Notes: generated by a model from the letters alone, not told the origin. A stretch of 11,900 bases of DNA from Desulfobacterales bacterium HSG17 (GCA_030377945.1 JAUCGD010000089.1:1-11900); one strand, 5' to 3'; shown: positions 1-7,599, numbered from the stretch's first letter. Program-made: numbers and translations.

Positions 1-1
1 T

Positions 2-652
2 CTTTTTTCAGGACTTTCAGATGAATATCTAAAAACAATAGATTCTATCTCCAAAACCCTGCAGTTTGATAAGGGTCAGATCATCTTCCATGAAGGAGAC
101 AAGGCTAATGGATTTTATATGGTTGAAAAAGGGAAGATTAAGGTGTTTAAACTCTCCTATGAAGGCAAAGAACAGATTCTTCACATTTATGGTCGAGGAT
201 ACAGTTTTGGCGAAGTTCCTGTATATGAAGGAAAAAATTTTCCAGCCTCTTCCATGGCGCTTGAAAAATCTGTGATTCTTTTTCTTCCACGAGATAAATT
301 TGTAGATCTGATTACCCAGACTCCTGGACTTGGGATGAACCTTCTTGCAGATTTATCAAGAAGACTTCGTGAATTTACCATACAGATAGAAAATTTAAGT
401 TTGAAAGAGGTTCCTGCAAGGCTTGCTGCTTATATCATTACGCTTTCAAAAGAGCAGCAAAATAACAAACAGGTTGTCCTTCCCATATCAAAAGCACAAT
501 TGTCCAATTTGATTGGGACAACTCCTGAGACTGTTTCAAGAATTTTAAAAAAAATGATGGATTTATCTTATATAGAGGTAGAAACTAAAACCATTTTAAT
601 TGAGGACTATGAAGGGTTGCTTGAATTGTCTGATTCAGGGAATCTTTCTTAA
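2..652 (+). CDS. Crp/Fnr-family transcriptional regulator (5' end missing)
   Basis: The frame is open from the first bases of the window, so the N-terminus lies outside; the ATG at 119 is internal, because the upstream codons already read as the start of a cyclic-nucleotide-type beta-roll (FDKGQIIFHEGDKANGFYMV). The visible part has the effector domain (to about base 390), a dimerisation helix, and a C-terminal winged helix-turn-helix around bases 475-585 (PISKAQLSNLIGTTPETVSR). The recognition helix carries the E-x-x-S-R pattern of Fnr, which in Fnr reads TTGAT half sites. At the position of the cAMP-binding Arg-Ser of CRP the sequence is FPASSMALE, so cAMP is an unlikely effector. No Fnr-type N-terminal cysteines can be judged because that part is absent. 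It ends 31 bases before the aldehyde oxidoreductase on the same strand, so co-transcription and control of that gene are likely (inference). Confidence 0.9.
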   Translation, partial: LFSGLSDEYLKTIDSISKTLQFDKGQIIFHEGDKANGFYMVEKGKIKVFKLSYEGKEQILHIYGRGYSFGEVPVYEGKNFPASSMALEKSVILFLPRDKFVDLITQTPGLGMNLLADLSRRLREFTIQIENLSLKEVPARLAAYIITLSKEQQNNKQVVLPISKAQLSNLIGTTPETVSRILKKMMDLSYIEVETKTILIEDYEGLLELSDSGNLS

Positions 653-683
653 ATTACAACGCAATATTTTTTTGGGAGGAAAA

Positions 684-2411
684 ATGGGAAAACTTTTAAG
701 GGTAAACACAAAAGAAAAAACCTTTGGATTTGAAGAAGTATCGCAGGATTATGCAGGTCTTGGGGGCAGGGCGCTCACATCAAAAATGATTCTTGACGAA
801 GTCCCTGCAACCTGTCATGCGCTTGGAAAAGCAAATAAACTGGTTATTGCTCCTGGTATTCTTGCTGGATCTCCTGCTGCAGATTCAGGCAGGCTTTCTG
901 TAGGAGGAAAATCTCCTTTAACTGGTGGTATTAAAGAGAGTAATGCAGGAGGGCTTGTATCTCAAAAGCTTGCCAGGCTGGGAATTACTGCCATTGTTCT
1001 GGAAGACAAACCAGAAACAGCTGATTACAGTATTCTTGTCATCAATAATGATGGAGTTGAAATTCTGCCTGCTGGAGATCTTGTTGGTAAAGGCAATTAT
1101 GAGATCATGGAAAGTTTGTGGGCTAAATATGGCAAAAATACTGGTGTTCTGAGTATTGGTCAGGCAGGCGAGCAATGCCTTAAAGGTGCCAGTATTCAAC
1201 AGGCTGATATGAATGGAAGACCGGGGCGTGCTCATGGTCGTGGTGGTCTTGGTGCGGTAATGGGCTCTAAAAAAATAAAAGCTGTTGTTGTTGATGATAA
1301 AGGAGCTTCCTGTATTGAAATTCAGGACAAAGATACTTTTAAAGCTGCCAATAAAAAATGGGTGGAGATGTTAAGATCCCATCCTGTCTCAGGAGAAGGA
1401 CTTCCAGCTCTTGGTACTGCTGTTCTTGTCAATGTTATTAATGAAGCAGGTGCTTTTCCCACCAAAAATTTCAGGGATGGTCGTTTTGAATTTGCCCAGG
1501 ATATCAGTGGCGAGAAAATGGCAGAAAATATAGAAGCAAGAGGTGGAGTCACTACAGAGCCTTGCCATCCAGGCTGTGTGATAAAATGCTCCAATGTTTA
1601 TCATGACAAAGAGGGTAAATATCTTACCACAGGATTTGAATATGAGACAATCTGGGCCTTTGGTGCCCACACCACTATTAAAGATCTTGATGATATTGCA
1701 ATGATGGACAGGCTTTGCGACGATTTTGGCCTTGATACTATTGAAATGGGGGTCACCATTGGAATTGCCATGGAAGGAGGCATGATACCATGGGGAGACG
1801 GTAAAGCAGCCATAGATCTTTTATCTAAAGTCGGTGAAGGTGCTTATGAGGGGAAAATTATTGGAAGTGGAGCTGCTTTTACAGGGGAGGCTCTTGGTGT
1901 TGACAGAGTGCCTGTAGCTAAAAAGCAGGCATTCCCGGCCTATGATCCAAGATCCTGTAAAGGTGTTGGCGTTACCTATGCAACCACTCCAATGGGTGCA
2001 GATCATACAGCAGGTTATGGTGTTACAGCCAATATCCTGGCTGTTGGCGGAACAATAGATCCCCATAAAAAAGAGGGGAACGTAGAGTTGTCTCAAGGAC
2101 TCCAGATTGCAACTGCTGCCATTGACGCAGCTGGATTGTGCCTTTTTGTGGCATTTGCCGTGCTTGATAATGAAGATGGACTTCAAACTATCGTGGATAT
2201 GATAAATGCACAGCATGGTTTGAAACTTACCCCCGACGATGTTATTGAACTTGGTAAATCAATCTTGAATAATGAAAATGAGTTTAACAGACAAGCCGGG
2301 TTTACAAAAGTTGATGACCAGCTTCCTGAAATGTTTCAGGAGAAATTACCACCCCATGATACCACATGGGATTTTACTGTAGATGATTTGGCAAAAACTC
2401 TGAGCTTTTAG
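684..2411 (+). CDS. Aldehyde:ferredoxin oxidoreductase family, tungsten-pterin enzyme
   Basis: Family members oxidise aldehydes to carboxylic acids (or run in reverse) with a tungsten bis-pterin cofactor and a [4Fe-4S] cluster, passing electrons to ferredoxin in the cytoplasm. The ATG at 684 is chosen because GGGAGGA lies just upstream (674-680) and the family N-terminus MGKLLRVNT begins there; the frame stays open further upstream inside the regulator gene. The product is 575 residues, about normal length. Visible family blocks: GGRALTSK (27-34), SGRLSVGGKSPLTGG (about 69-82), GRGGLGAVMGSKKIKAV, EYETIWAFG, YDPRSCKGVGVTYATTPMGADHTAGYG, and a C-terminal FNRQAGFTKVDDQLP block. Cluster cysteines are Cys294, Cys298, Cys302 and Cys486; the first two are three residues apart, where the Pyrococcus enzyme has two. 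The substrate cannot be told; other tungsten subfamilies (BamB, YdhV-like) share the fold. A terminator follows. Confidence 0.92.
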   Translation: MGKLLRVNTKEKTFGFEEVSQDYAGLGGRALTSKMILDEVPATCHALGKANKLVIAPGILAGSPAADSGRLSVGGKSPLTGGIKESNAGGLVSQKLARLGITAIVLEDKPETADYSILVINNDGVEILPAGDLVGKGNYEIMESLWAKYGKNTGVLSIGQAGEQCLKGASIQQADMNGRPGRAHGRGGLGAVMGSKKIKAVVVDDKGASCIEIQDKDTFKAANKKWVEMLRSHPVSGEGLPALGTAVLVNVINEAGAFPTKNFRDGRFEFAQDISGEKMAENIEARGGVTTEPCHPGCVIKCSNVYHDKEGKYLTTGFEYETIWAFGAHTTIKDLDDIAMMDRLCDDFGLDTIEMGVTIGIAMEGGMIPWGDGKAAIDLLSKVGEGAYEGKIIGSGAAFTGEALGVDRVPVAKKQAFPAYDPRSCKGVGVTYATTPMGADHTAGYGVTANILAVGGTIDPHKKEGNVELSQGLQIATAAIDAAGLCLFVAFAVLDNEDGLQTIVDMINAQHGLKLTPDDVIELGKSILNNENEFNRQAGFTKVDDQLPEMFQEKLPPHDTTWDFTVDDLAKTLSF

Positions 2412-2431
2412 TTAACTCATATACTTTTACC

Positions 2432-2476
2432 ATGAAGAGCATGAAGGATAAAAAAACTTTATGCTCTTCATTTTTT
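2432..2476 (+). terminator. Intrinsic terminator after the aldehyde oxidoreductase gene
   Basis: An 11-base arm ATGAAGAGCAT (2432-2442) is perfectly repeated in inverted form at 2461-2471, and the stem can extend by four more pairs (one G-T) into the spacer, leaving a loop of about ten bases. A run of six T (2471-2476) follows the right arm. It sits 21 bases after the stop codon, so the regulator/oxidoreductase unit probably ends here and hisD has its own promoter. Confidence 0.85.
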
Positions 2477-2494
2477 CAACTGTGAATGTAAATT

Positions 2495-3796
2495 ATGAAA
2501 ATATATCAATATCCTTCCCAAACTGCTGAAAAAAGAGTGCATGATACAATAGAGCGTGGACTGGGATTTTCAAAAACAGATTATGAAAATGTAGAGACCT
2601 ATCTTGAAGATGTGAAAACAAGGGGCGATGAAGCTCTTGTTGAATACACCAATAGATTTGATTCAGATAAAGTTGCTGTTGATTCTTTAAAAGTCAGCAA
2701 ACAAGAGTTTGACGAGGCTTTAAAAAAAGTTGATGACTCTTTTTTAAAAGCCCTTGACTGTGCTGTAAACCAGGTAACACTGTTCCATGAAAAACAGAGG
2801 CTAAATTCCTGGATTGATACTCCAAGAAACGGTGTCATGACAGGGCAGCTTATAAAACCTGTAAATGCAGCCGGGATATATGTACCAGGAGCACAGGGCG
2901 GGAAAACACCCCTTGTATCCTCAGTACTTATGGGTGGCATCCCTGCAAAAACAGCTGGAGTACAGTCTATTAATCTTATGACTCCGCCCATGGAAAACGG
3001 TGAAATCAGCCCTCATATTCTTGTGGCAGCCCAGAAAATTGGAATTGACAATGTTTTCAAGGCTGGCAGTGCCTGGGCCATTGGAGCTCTTGCCTATGGG
3101 ACGAAACAAATTCCCAAGGTTGATGTTATTGTTGGCCCTGGGAATATCTATGTCACCCTTGCCAAAAAAATTGTTTCAGGAAGTGTTGGTATTGATATGA
3201 TAGCAGGCCCCAGTGAGATATTGATTATTGCAGATAAAGATGCAAATCCAGACTTTATTGCAGCAGATCTTCTGTCCCAGGCAGAACATGATATCATGGC
3301 ATCTTCCATTCTTGTTACAGACTCACAAGACCTTGCTGACAAAACCTTGACTGCCCTTGAAAAGCAGATTGAAAATTTATCAAGAAGAGATACAGCAAAA
3401 AAATCCATTGAAAGCTTTGGTGCTGTCATGAAGGTGCCGGATATTGAAACAGCCATTCAACTCTCCAACCGCCTTGCTCCTGAACATCTTGAGCTGATAG
3501 TCAAAGAGCCATTTAACTATCTTGACCAGATACATAATGCAGGAGCTCTGTTTCTTGGGCCTTATACCCCTGAGCCAATGGGAGATTATATTTCAGGTCC
3601 CAACCATGTTCTTCCAACTGCTGGTACTGCAAGGTTCTCTTCAGCCCTAAGTGTTGAAAATTTTATTAAAAAAACCAGCTTGATTCACTATTCAAAACAG
3701 GCTTTTGATAGAGAAGCTGGCCATGTGATTGAACTTGCCGAAATAGAAGGCTTGACCGCCCATGCCAATTGTATAAAAATAAGGAGAGAACTTTAA
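2495..3796 (+). CDS. hisD: Histidinol dehydrogenase
   Basis: Catalyses the last step of histidine synthesis, oxidation of L-histidinol to L-histidine with two NAD+, in the cytoplasm. The product is 433 residues, the usual length. Residues matching the E. coli zinc and catalytic set are all present: Gln262 and His265 (SQAEHD), the catalytic pair Glu330-His331 (APEHLEL), Asp364 (MGDYISGPNHVLPT), Glu418 and His423 (EGLTAHANC). The VDVIVGPGNIYVTLAKK and GIDMIAGPSEI blocks are also intact. The loop after YVPG reads AQGGKTPL (residues 133-140), about three residues longer than the E. coli form. No other his gene is near. A HisD paralogue such as sulfopropanediol dehydrogenase (HpsN) shares the catalytic pair and cannot be wholly excluded, but nothing around it suggests sulfonate use. 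The ATG at 2495 has no strong ribosome site; it is chosen from the family N-terminus. Confidence 0.9.
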   Translation: MKIYQYPSQTAEKRVHDTIERGLGFSKTDYENVETYLEDVKTRGDEALVEYTNRFDSDKVAVDSLKVSKQEFDEALKKVDDSFLKALDCAVNQVTLFHEKQRLNSWIDTPRNGVMTGQLIKPVNAAGIYVPGAQGGKTPLVSSVLMGGIPAKTAGVQSINLMTPPMENGEISPHILVAAQKIGIDNVFKAGSAWAIGALAYGTKQIPKVDVIVGPGNIYVTLAKKIVSGSVGIDMIAGPSEILIIADKDANPDFIAADLLSQAEHDIMASSILVTDSQDLADKTLTALEKQIENLSRRDTAKKSIESFGAVMKVPDIETAIQLSNRLAPEHLELIVKEPFNYLDQIHNAGALFLGPYTPEPMGDYISGPNHVLPTAGTARFSSALSVENFIKKTSLIHYSKQAFDREAGHVIELAEIEGLTAHANCIKIRREL

Positions 3797-4593
3797 ACAA
3801 AGTTATCAAGCAGGTTCTGCTGGATATTTTTATTTGAAGCAATGATTCCCTGTTCAGGAAAATTAGATCCACCATTAAAATCACAGACAATTCCGCCTGC
3901 CTGCTCAACTATAAAAGCACCTGCTGCAATATCATAAAGATTTAAATGCATCTCCCAGAAACCGTCAACCCTGCCGCATGCAACATAGCAAAGATCAACG
4001 GCTGCTGAACCAAATCTTCTTATATCCCTTAACTGGGGAGCAATTTTATTAAAGTATTTAAGGTTATTATCTTTAAGGTTGGCCCTTAAACAGGCAAATC
4101 CTGTTGCCATCACACTGTTTACAAGCTTACTGGTATTAGTAACACAGATTGGTTCACCATTTAAAAAAGCACCCTTTTCAATATCAGCCAGAAACAGTTC
4201 ATCCAGCCTTGGTGCAAACACTGCCCCGAGAATAGTTTTTCCCTGGTACTGCACAGCAATACTTACGGAATAAAACGGTTGCTGATGGAAAAAAGATGTT
4301 GTACCATCGATTGGGTCTATAACCCACAGATAATCTGAAGAGAAGTTTGTTTTTCCTGTCTCTTCTCCAAAAATATCATGTCCGGGATAGTCTTTTTTTA
4401 TTTTATTGACAATAAAGTCTTCAACTTTTTTATCAATGACAGTTACAAGATCTTTGGTGTCCTTAAATTCCACATCTTCAGGTTTTAACAGTTTTTGTTC
4501 TTTTTTGCAGATGTCTCCAGCCTGTAGAATTAAATTTTTTAAAAAGTTTTTCAATATATATTCCAGGTGATTTCTATTTTTGTGGATTGTCAT
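3793..4593 (-). CDS. Inositol monophosphatase family protein
   Basis: A Mg2+-dependent sugar or inositol phosphate phosphatase, 266 residues. The metal-binding set of the family is complete: Glu77-Glu78 (GEET), Asp93 and Asp96 in WVIDPIDGTTSF, and Asp221 in YDIAAGAFIVEQAGG, where Tyr220 replaces the usual Trp. The block RRFGSAAVDLCYVACGRVDG is typical of bacterial SuhB-like members. The ATG at 4593 overlaps the end of the upstream acetyltransferase gene by 20 bases, suggesting translational coupling; a TTG one codon earlier is possible and no clear ribosome site is seen for either. The stop overlaps the hisD stop by four bases in convergent orientation. Substrate is not determined: inositol-1-phosphate, fructose-1,6-bisphosphate or 3'-phosphoadenosine phosphate are all used within the superfamily. 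Confidence 0.9.
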   Translation of the reverse strand: MTIHKNRNHLEYILKNFLKNLILQAGDICKKEQKLLKPEDVEFKDTKDLVTVIDKKVEDFIVNKIKKDYPGHDIFGEETGKTNFSSDYLWVIDPIDGTTSFFHQQPFYSVSIAVQYQGKTILGAVFAPRLDELFLADIEKGAFLNGEPICVTNTSKLVNSVMATGFACLRANLKDNNLKYFNKIAPQLRDIRRFGSAAVDLCYVACGRVDGFWEMHLNLYDIAAGAFIVEQAGGIVCDFNGGSNFPEQGIIASNKNIQQNLLDNFV

Positions 4594-5011
4594 CAATCAA
4601 TCGTTTACTCAAAACTACGACTGGATCATCTCTGTATTCTATTCTATGATAAAATGAAATCACTTCATTATTTGATTTCCTCACCATCAGATCAATTTTT
4701 GGACACCCTATACGCCTTAGTTCTTGTTCTGCATGCTTCATGATTGTTGAAGCAACACCCTCTCTTTGCAGATCTTGTTTTACCGCCAAATAATAAATCC
4801 AACCTCTATGCCCGTCATATCCTGCCATACAACTTGTAATAATTTTGTTGTCTACTTCTCCAACAAGGAATAATTCTGGAGAGTCGTTCAATTTTCTTTC
4901 TATATCTTTTTTGGGATTATTCCACGGTGCAATTAAATTACATTGCTGCCATAGGGCTATTACCTGTAGCTCATCTTCCGGCTTGTATGTTCTAATGTTC
5001 ATTTTTTTCAT
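4574..5011 (-). CDS. GNAT-family acetyltransferase, YpeA-like
   Basis: A small N-acetyltransferase of 145 residues that would use acetyl-CoA; its acceptor is unknown. It resembles E. coli YpeA along its length: an N-terminal IRTYKPEDE block, LWQQCNLIAPWNNPKKDIERK (about residues 20-40), AGYDGHRGWIYYLAV (63-77) and GCPKIDLMVRKSNNEV (102-117). The acetyl-CoA pyrophosphate loop is LQREGVAS (81-88), fitting Q/R-x-x-G-x-G/A. Two ATG codons, at 5011 and 5002, are both possible; the second would match the YpeA N-terminus more closely and neither has a strong ribosome site. It is first of a two-gene unit with the phosphatase gene, which it overlaps. Confidence 0.88.
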   Translation of the reverse strand: MKKMNIRTYKPEDELQVIALWQQCNLIAPWNNPKKDIERKLNDSPELFLVGEVDNKIITSCMAGYDGHRGWIYYLAVKQDLQREGVASTIMKHAEQELRRIGCPKIDLMVRKSNNEVISFYHRIEYRDDPVVVLSKRLIDDNPQK

Positions 5012-5040
5012 TTTGCAGTAATTAGAGCACTATTCAATTT

Positions 5041-5070
5041 ATTATGGAAAGTCAATTTAAAAATTTACAA
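5041..5070 (-). promoter_or_regulatory. Possible sigma70-type promoter for the acetyltransferase/phosphatase pair
   Basis: Read on the minus strand, TTGTAA (5070-5065) and CATAAT (5046-5041) are separated by 18 bases. The predicted start is about 20-25 bases before the ATG at 5011. The -10 element matches five of six consensus bases, the -35 four of six. The region is AT-rich, so chance matches are common. Confidence 0.4.
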
Positions 5071-5172
5071 TGATTATGTTATCTGGGCAAAACAGTGGGG
5101 TTTAGAAATCTGCTCAGGCTTCGAGTGTACAATCTGGAGCGGGAGAGTGAATCGAGATTTGTATTAAAAATA

Positions 5173-5202
5173 TTGACAGTTCACAATCAAGATACCTATA
5201 CT
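5173..5202 (+). promoter_or_regulatory. Near-consensus sigma70-type promoter for the NUDIX gene
   Basis: A perfect -35 TTGACA (5173-5178) is followed after 18 bases by TATACT (5197-5202), a five-of-six -10. The predicted transcript starts near 5209, about 36 bases before the ATG at 5245. This supports the 5245 start and argues against a longer reading frame beginning at 5095, which would put its own start upstream of the promoter. Confidence 0.65.
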
Positions 5203-5244
5203 CCTTTGGTCTTTAAAACAAAAAAATACCTTAAAAGGAATAAT

Positions 5245-6147
5245 ATGACTGAAGAAAAACAGCCTGTCCCGCCTTTAAGGGATGCTTCAACCATTATTCT
5301 TGCCAGGGAGAAAGATGGCCTGCTTGAAATATATTTATTGAAAAGAAGTACAAAATCAGGATTTATGGGCGGTTTGTATGTATTCCCTGGAGGCGCTGTA
5401 GATTTATGTGACAGGGATGATTCATGGCATCAGCATCTTGATCTGTCATCTGAGCAGATAAAGCAACAGCTTGGCGGCAGTCATTTCCCGGTTGATACTG
5501 CCAGAGGATTTGCCATTGCAGCTATCAGGGAAACCCTGGAAGAGGCAGGCGTATTCATTGCATCGGGTAAGAATAAAACTTTTGAAGATATTGAAGACAT
5601 GGCCTTATACCGGTTGATAAAAGATCTCTCATCATCCTGGTTTAAAACAAAAATTATGGCTGAAAACTGGACATTGTCGCTTTCAAACCTTGGAAGATGG
5701 TCTCACTGGATTACCCCGAAATTAATGAAAAAACGTTTTGATACCCGGTTTTTTATTGTTTTAATGCCCAAAGGACAGACCTGTATCCCGGACAATATTG
5801 AAACAAAACACGGGGTCTGGCTTACCCCCCGAAAAGCACTTGAACAAAACCTTGAAGCAAAGATACCTTTAAGCCCCCCAACAATTGTGACGCTGACACA
5901 ATTGCTGAAATTTAATACCCTTGATGAGCTTGAACATGAGATGCACTCCAGGACATGGGGTGAACCCATAGCCCCTGCACTGGTCTCTTCGTCTAATGGC
6001 CCTGTGATATTGGAACCCTGGGATCCCATGTATGATACTGACTGCAGGATCGATACTTCTGGTTTTTCAGATAAAGTACTTGAACCAGGTCGTGAATTTT
6101 CAAGGATTTGGTGTGATAATGGGCTGTGGAAACCGGTGGGAATATGA
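5245..6147 (+). CDS. NUDIX hydrolase, NUDT19-like
   Basis: A 300-residue NUDIX hydrolase. The signature is split as in the NUDT19/RP2 group: FPGGAVD (47-53) is separated by some 40 residues from AAIRETLEEAGVFIA (92-106), which holds the metal-binding Glu99-Glu100. NUDT19-type enzymes cleave CoA and acyl-CoA at the diphosphate bond; that activity here is inference. The core also has the typical W-x-T-P block WLTPRKALEQ. The ATG at 5245 is preceded by AAGGA and a good promoter; the frame is open 50 codons upstream, but that stretch has no family similarity that I recognise. The C-terminus may be altered by a frameshift (see findings). It heads a same-strand run of four genes. Confidence 0.85.
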   Translation: MTEEKQPVPPLRDASTIILAREKDGLLEIYLLKRSTKSGFMGGLYVFPGGAVDLCDRDDSWHQHLDLSSEQIKQQLGGSHFPVDTARGFAIAAIRETLEEAGVFIASGKNKTFEDIEDMALYRLIKDLSSSWFKTKIMAENWTLSLSNLGRWSHWITPKLMKKRFDTRFFIVLMPKGQTCIPDNIETKHGVWLTPRKALEQNLEAKIPLSPPTIVTLTQLLKFNTLDELEHEMHSRTWGEPIAPALVSSSNGPVILEPWDPMYDTDCRIDTSGFSDKVLEPGREFSRIWCDNGLWKPVGI

Positions 6148-6216
6148 TCCTGAGGATTATTCTATTTTCAAAAAACAGTTGTATGATTATATTGAATTTT
6201 AATTTACGGTGTGAAT

Positions 6217-7023
6217 ATGCCTGAATTTTCCAATGCCATGGAAGTTTTTAAACTTCTTGATAAATCCAATTGCAGAAAATGCAATGAGCAGACCTGTCTT
6301 GCCTTTGCATCAAGGGTTTTCCTCGGAAGCAAATCCCTTGACCAGTGTCCTGTTTTAAGCCGGGAGATAGTGGATCAGTTCAAGGGAGAACAAAAGCAGA
6401 AAAACAGAGTCCAGGCAAACCAGGAAATCATGCTGGCTGAATTGCAGGATAAAATTCAATCCTGTGACCTTAAAGCTGCTGCCAAGAGGACAGGAGGAAT
6501 CTTTTCCAGGGGGAAACTAAGTGTCAGGGTCCTGGGTAAGCCTTTTTCCATTGATTTAAATGGCAACATGTTTTCAGATATTCATATAAATTTCTGGATT
6601 GCTGCCCCTGTTTTAAATTATGTACTTTATTGCAGGGGTGTCCCTTTGACAGGACAGTGGATACCACTTAGGGAGCTTAAAGGCGGTCAGGAGAAAAACG
6701 GGCTGTTTGTACAGCGTTCAATTAAATCTTTCAAACAGATTGCAGACAGGTATCCCAATCTGTTTGAGGATCTGATTTTTTTATTTAACGGCAAAAGGAT
6801 AGAAAATCATTATGAATCTGATATATCCCTTGTGATTTATCCTTTGCCCAGGCTTCCCATGCTGATCTGCTATTGGCAACCTGATGAAGAGATGGGTTCA
6901 GAACTCAACCTGTTTTTTGATTCATCTGCTGACATGAATGCCAGTCTTGACATTGTATATGGGATAGCGTCCGGTATCGTTAACATGTTTGAAAAAATTT
7001 CCATGAAACATGGTGTTGAATAA
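6217..7023 (+). CDS. DUF3786 domain protein with N-terminal four-cysteine Fe-S motif
   Basis: A 268-residue cytoplasmic protein. Residues 19-44 hold C-x2-C-x4-C-x16-C (Cys19, 22, 27, 44), the exact spacing of the [4Fe-4S] domain (PF04060 type) in the corrinoid Fe-S protein of the acetyl-CoA pathway and in RnfB. The rest, from about residue 70, resembles DUF3786 proteins, with VYPLP-like and DIVYGIASGIVNMFEK segments near the end (here VIYPLPRLPMLICYW). DUF3786 has no established function that I know; it occurs mainly in strict anaerobes. I used the ATG at 6217, with GGTG five bases upstream; an in-frame GTG at 6211 would add two residues. It lies 69 bases after the NUDIX gene and 95 before the deacylase gene. 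Confidence 0.8.
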   Translation: MPEFSNAMEVFKLLDKSNCRKCNEQTCLAFASRVFLGSKSLDQCPVLSREIVDQFKGEQKQKNRVQANQEIMLAELQDKIQSCDLKAAAKRTGGIFSRGKLSVRVLGKPFSIDLNGNMFSDIHINFWIAAPVLNYVLYCRGVPLTGQWIPLRELKGGQEKNGLFVQRSIKSFKQIADRYPNLFEDLIFLFNGKRIENHYESDISLVIYPLPRLPMLICYWQPDEEMGSELNLFFDSSADMNASLDIVYGIASGIVNMFEKISMKHGVE

Positions 7024-7118
7024 AATTCTTTCAAGTGCAATTATATTTACAGGTATACTATTGAAGATTGATATCATATAGGAATAGGTGCTATTGTGAT
7101 GAAAAAGGTTTCAATTTT

Positions 7119-7586
7119 ATGACTCCTGCAATAAACTATCTGAAAAAAGCAAAGATAAGATTCAAGCTCCATAAATATGATCATGACTCGTCTTCTAAGG
7201 CCTATGGAGAAGAGGCAGCTGAGAAATTAAAACTCTCCTTTGATCTGATTTTTAAAACCCTTGTTGTGGAAATATGCAGTAAAAATTTTGTGGTTGCAAT
7301 AGTGCCGGTATCAAAGCAATTGGATTTAAAGGCCTTTGCAAAGGCTGTATCAGTTAAAAAAGTAAATATGGCATATAAAAAAGATGTTGAGCAGGCAACA
7401 GGATATATCCTGGGCGGTGTCAGTCCGATTGCCCAGAAAAAAAAGCTGAAAACCATTATTGATTCATCAGCTTTAAAATTTAAGTCTATTTATGTAAGTG
7501 CAGGGCGTAGGGGGCTGCAGATAGAGTTATCACCGGATGATCTTTGCGCACATACTAGTGCTGCATTTAATAAAATCAGCAGATAA
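7119..7586 (+). CDS. ybaK: Cys-tRNA(Pro) deacylase, YbaK/EbsC family
   Basis: Hydrolyses cysteine wrongly attached to tRNA(Pro), a trans-editing step that protects translation. The 155-residue product aligns with E. coli YbaK over its whole length, starting at the same MTPA. The essential Lys46 of YbaK falls at Lys46 here (FKTLVV). Also present are AVTPV-like VAIVPVSKQLDLK (59-71), the GYILGGVSPIAQKKKL loop (95-110) and the C-terminal IYVSAGRRGLQIELSPDDL (124-142). The start at 7119 is set by this match and an AAGG about ten bases upstream; an upstream extension to 7068 is rejected. It is 13 bases from the next gene, so the two are co-transcribed. Confidence 0.93.
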   Translation: MTPAINYLKKAKIRFKLHKYDHDSSSKAYGEEAAEKLKLSFDLIFKTLVVEICSKNFVVAIVPVSKQLDLKAFAKAVSVKKVNMAYKKDVEQATGYILGGVSPIAQKKKLKTIIDSSALKFKSIYVSAGRRGLQIELSPDDLCAHTSAAFNKISR

Positions 7587-7599
7587 AGGAGAGTAACAA

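Noticed and set aside
600..683. Longer start for the aldehyde oxidoreductase inside the regulator gene
   Set aside because: The family N-terminus begins at the ATG at 684, which has a strong GGGAGGA site.
1821..2216. Antisense open frame of 131 codons within the aldehyde oxidoreductase gene
   Set aside because: Composition is an antisense shadow rich in Cys, Ser and His with no recognisable family; the opposite strand is clearly coding.
2599..2991. Antisense open frame of 130 codons within hisD
   Set aside because: It mirrors a well-conserved enzyme and shows no domain or ribosome site of its own.
5095..5165. Possible tRNA or mobile-element remnant suggested by locally higher GC
   Set aside because: No cloverleaf, TTCGAA-type loop or transposase similarity could be traced; only a short imperfect inverted repeat is present.
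5095..5244. N-terminal extension of the NUDIX frame beginning at 5095
   Set aside because: The added 50 residues match no family feature, and a near-consensus promoter (5173-5202) and ribosome site precede the ATG at 5245.
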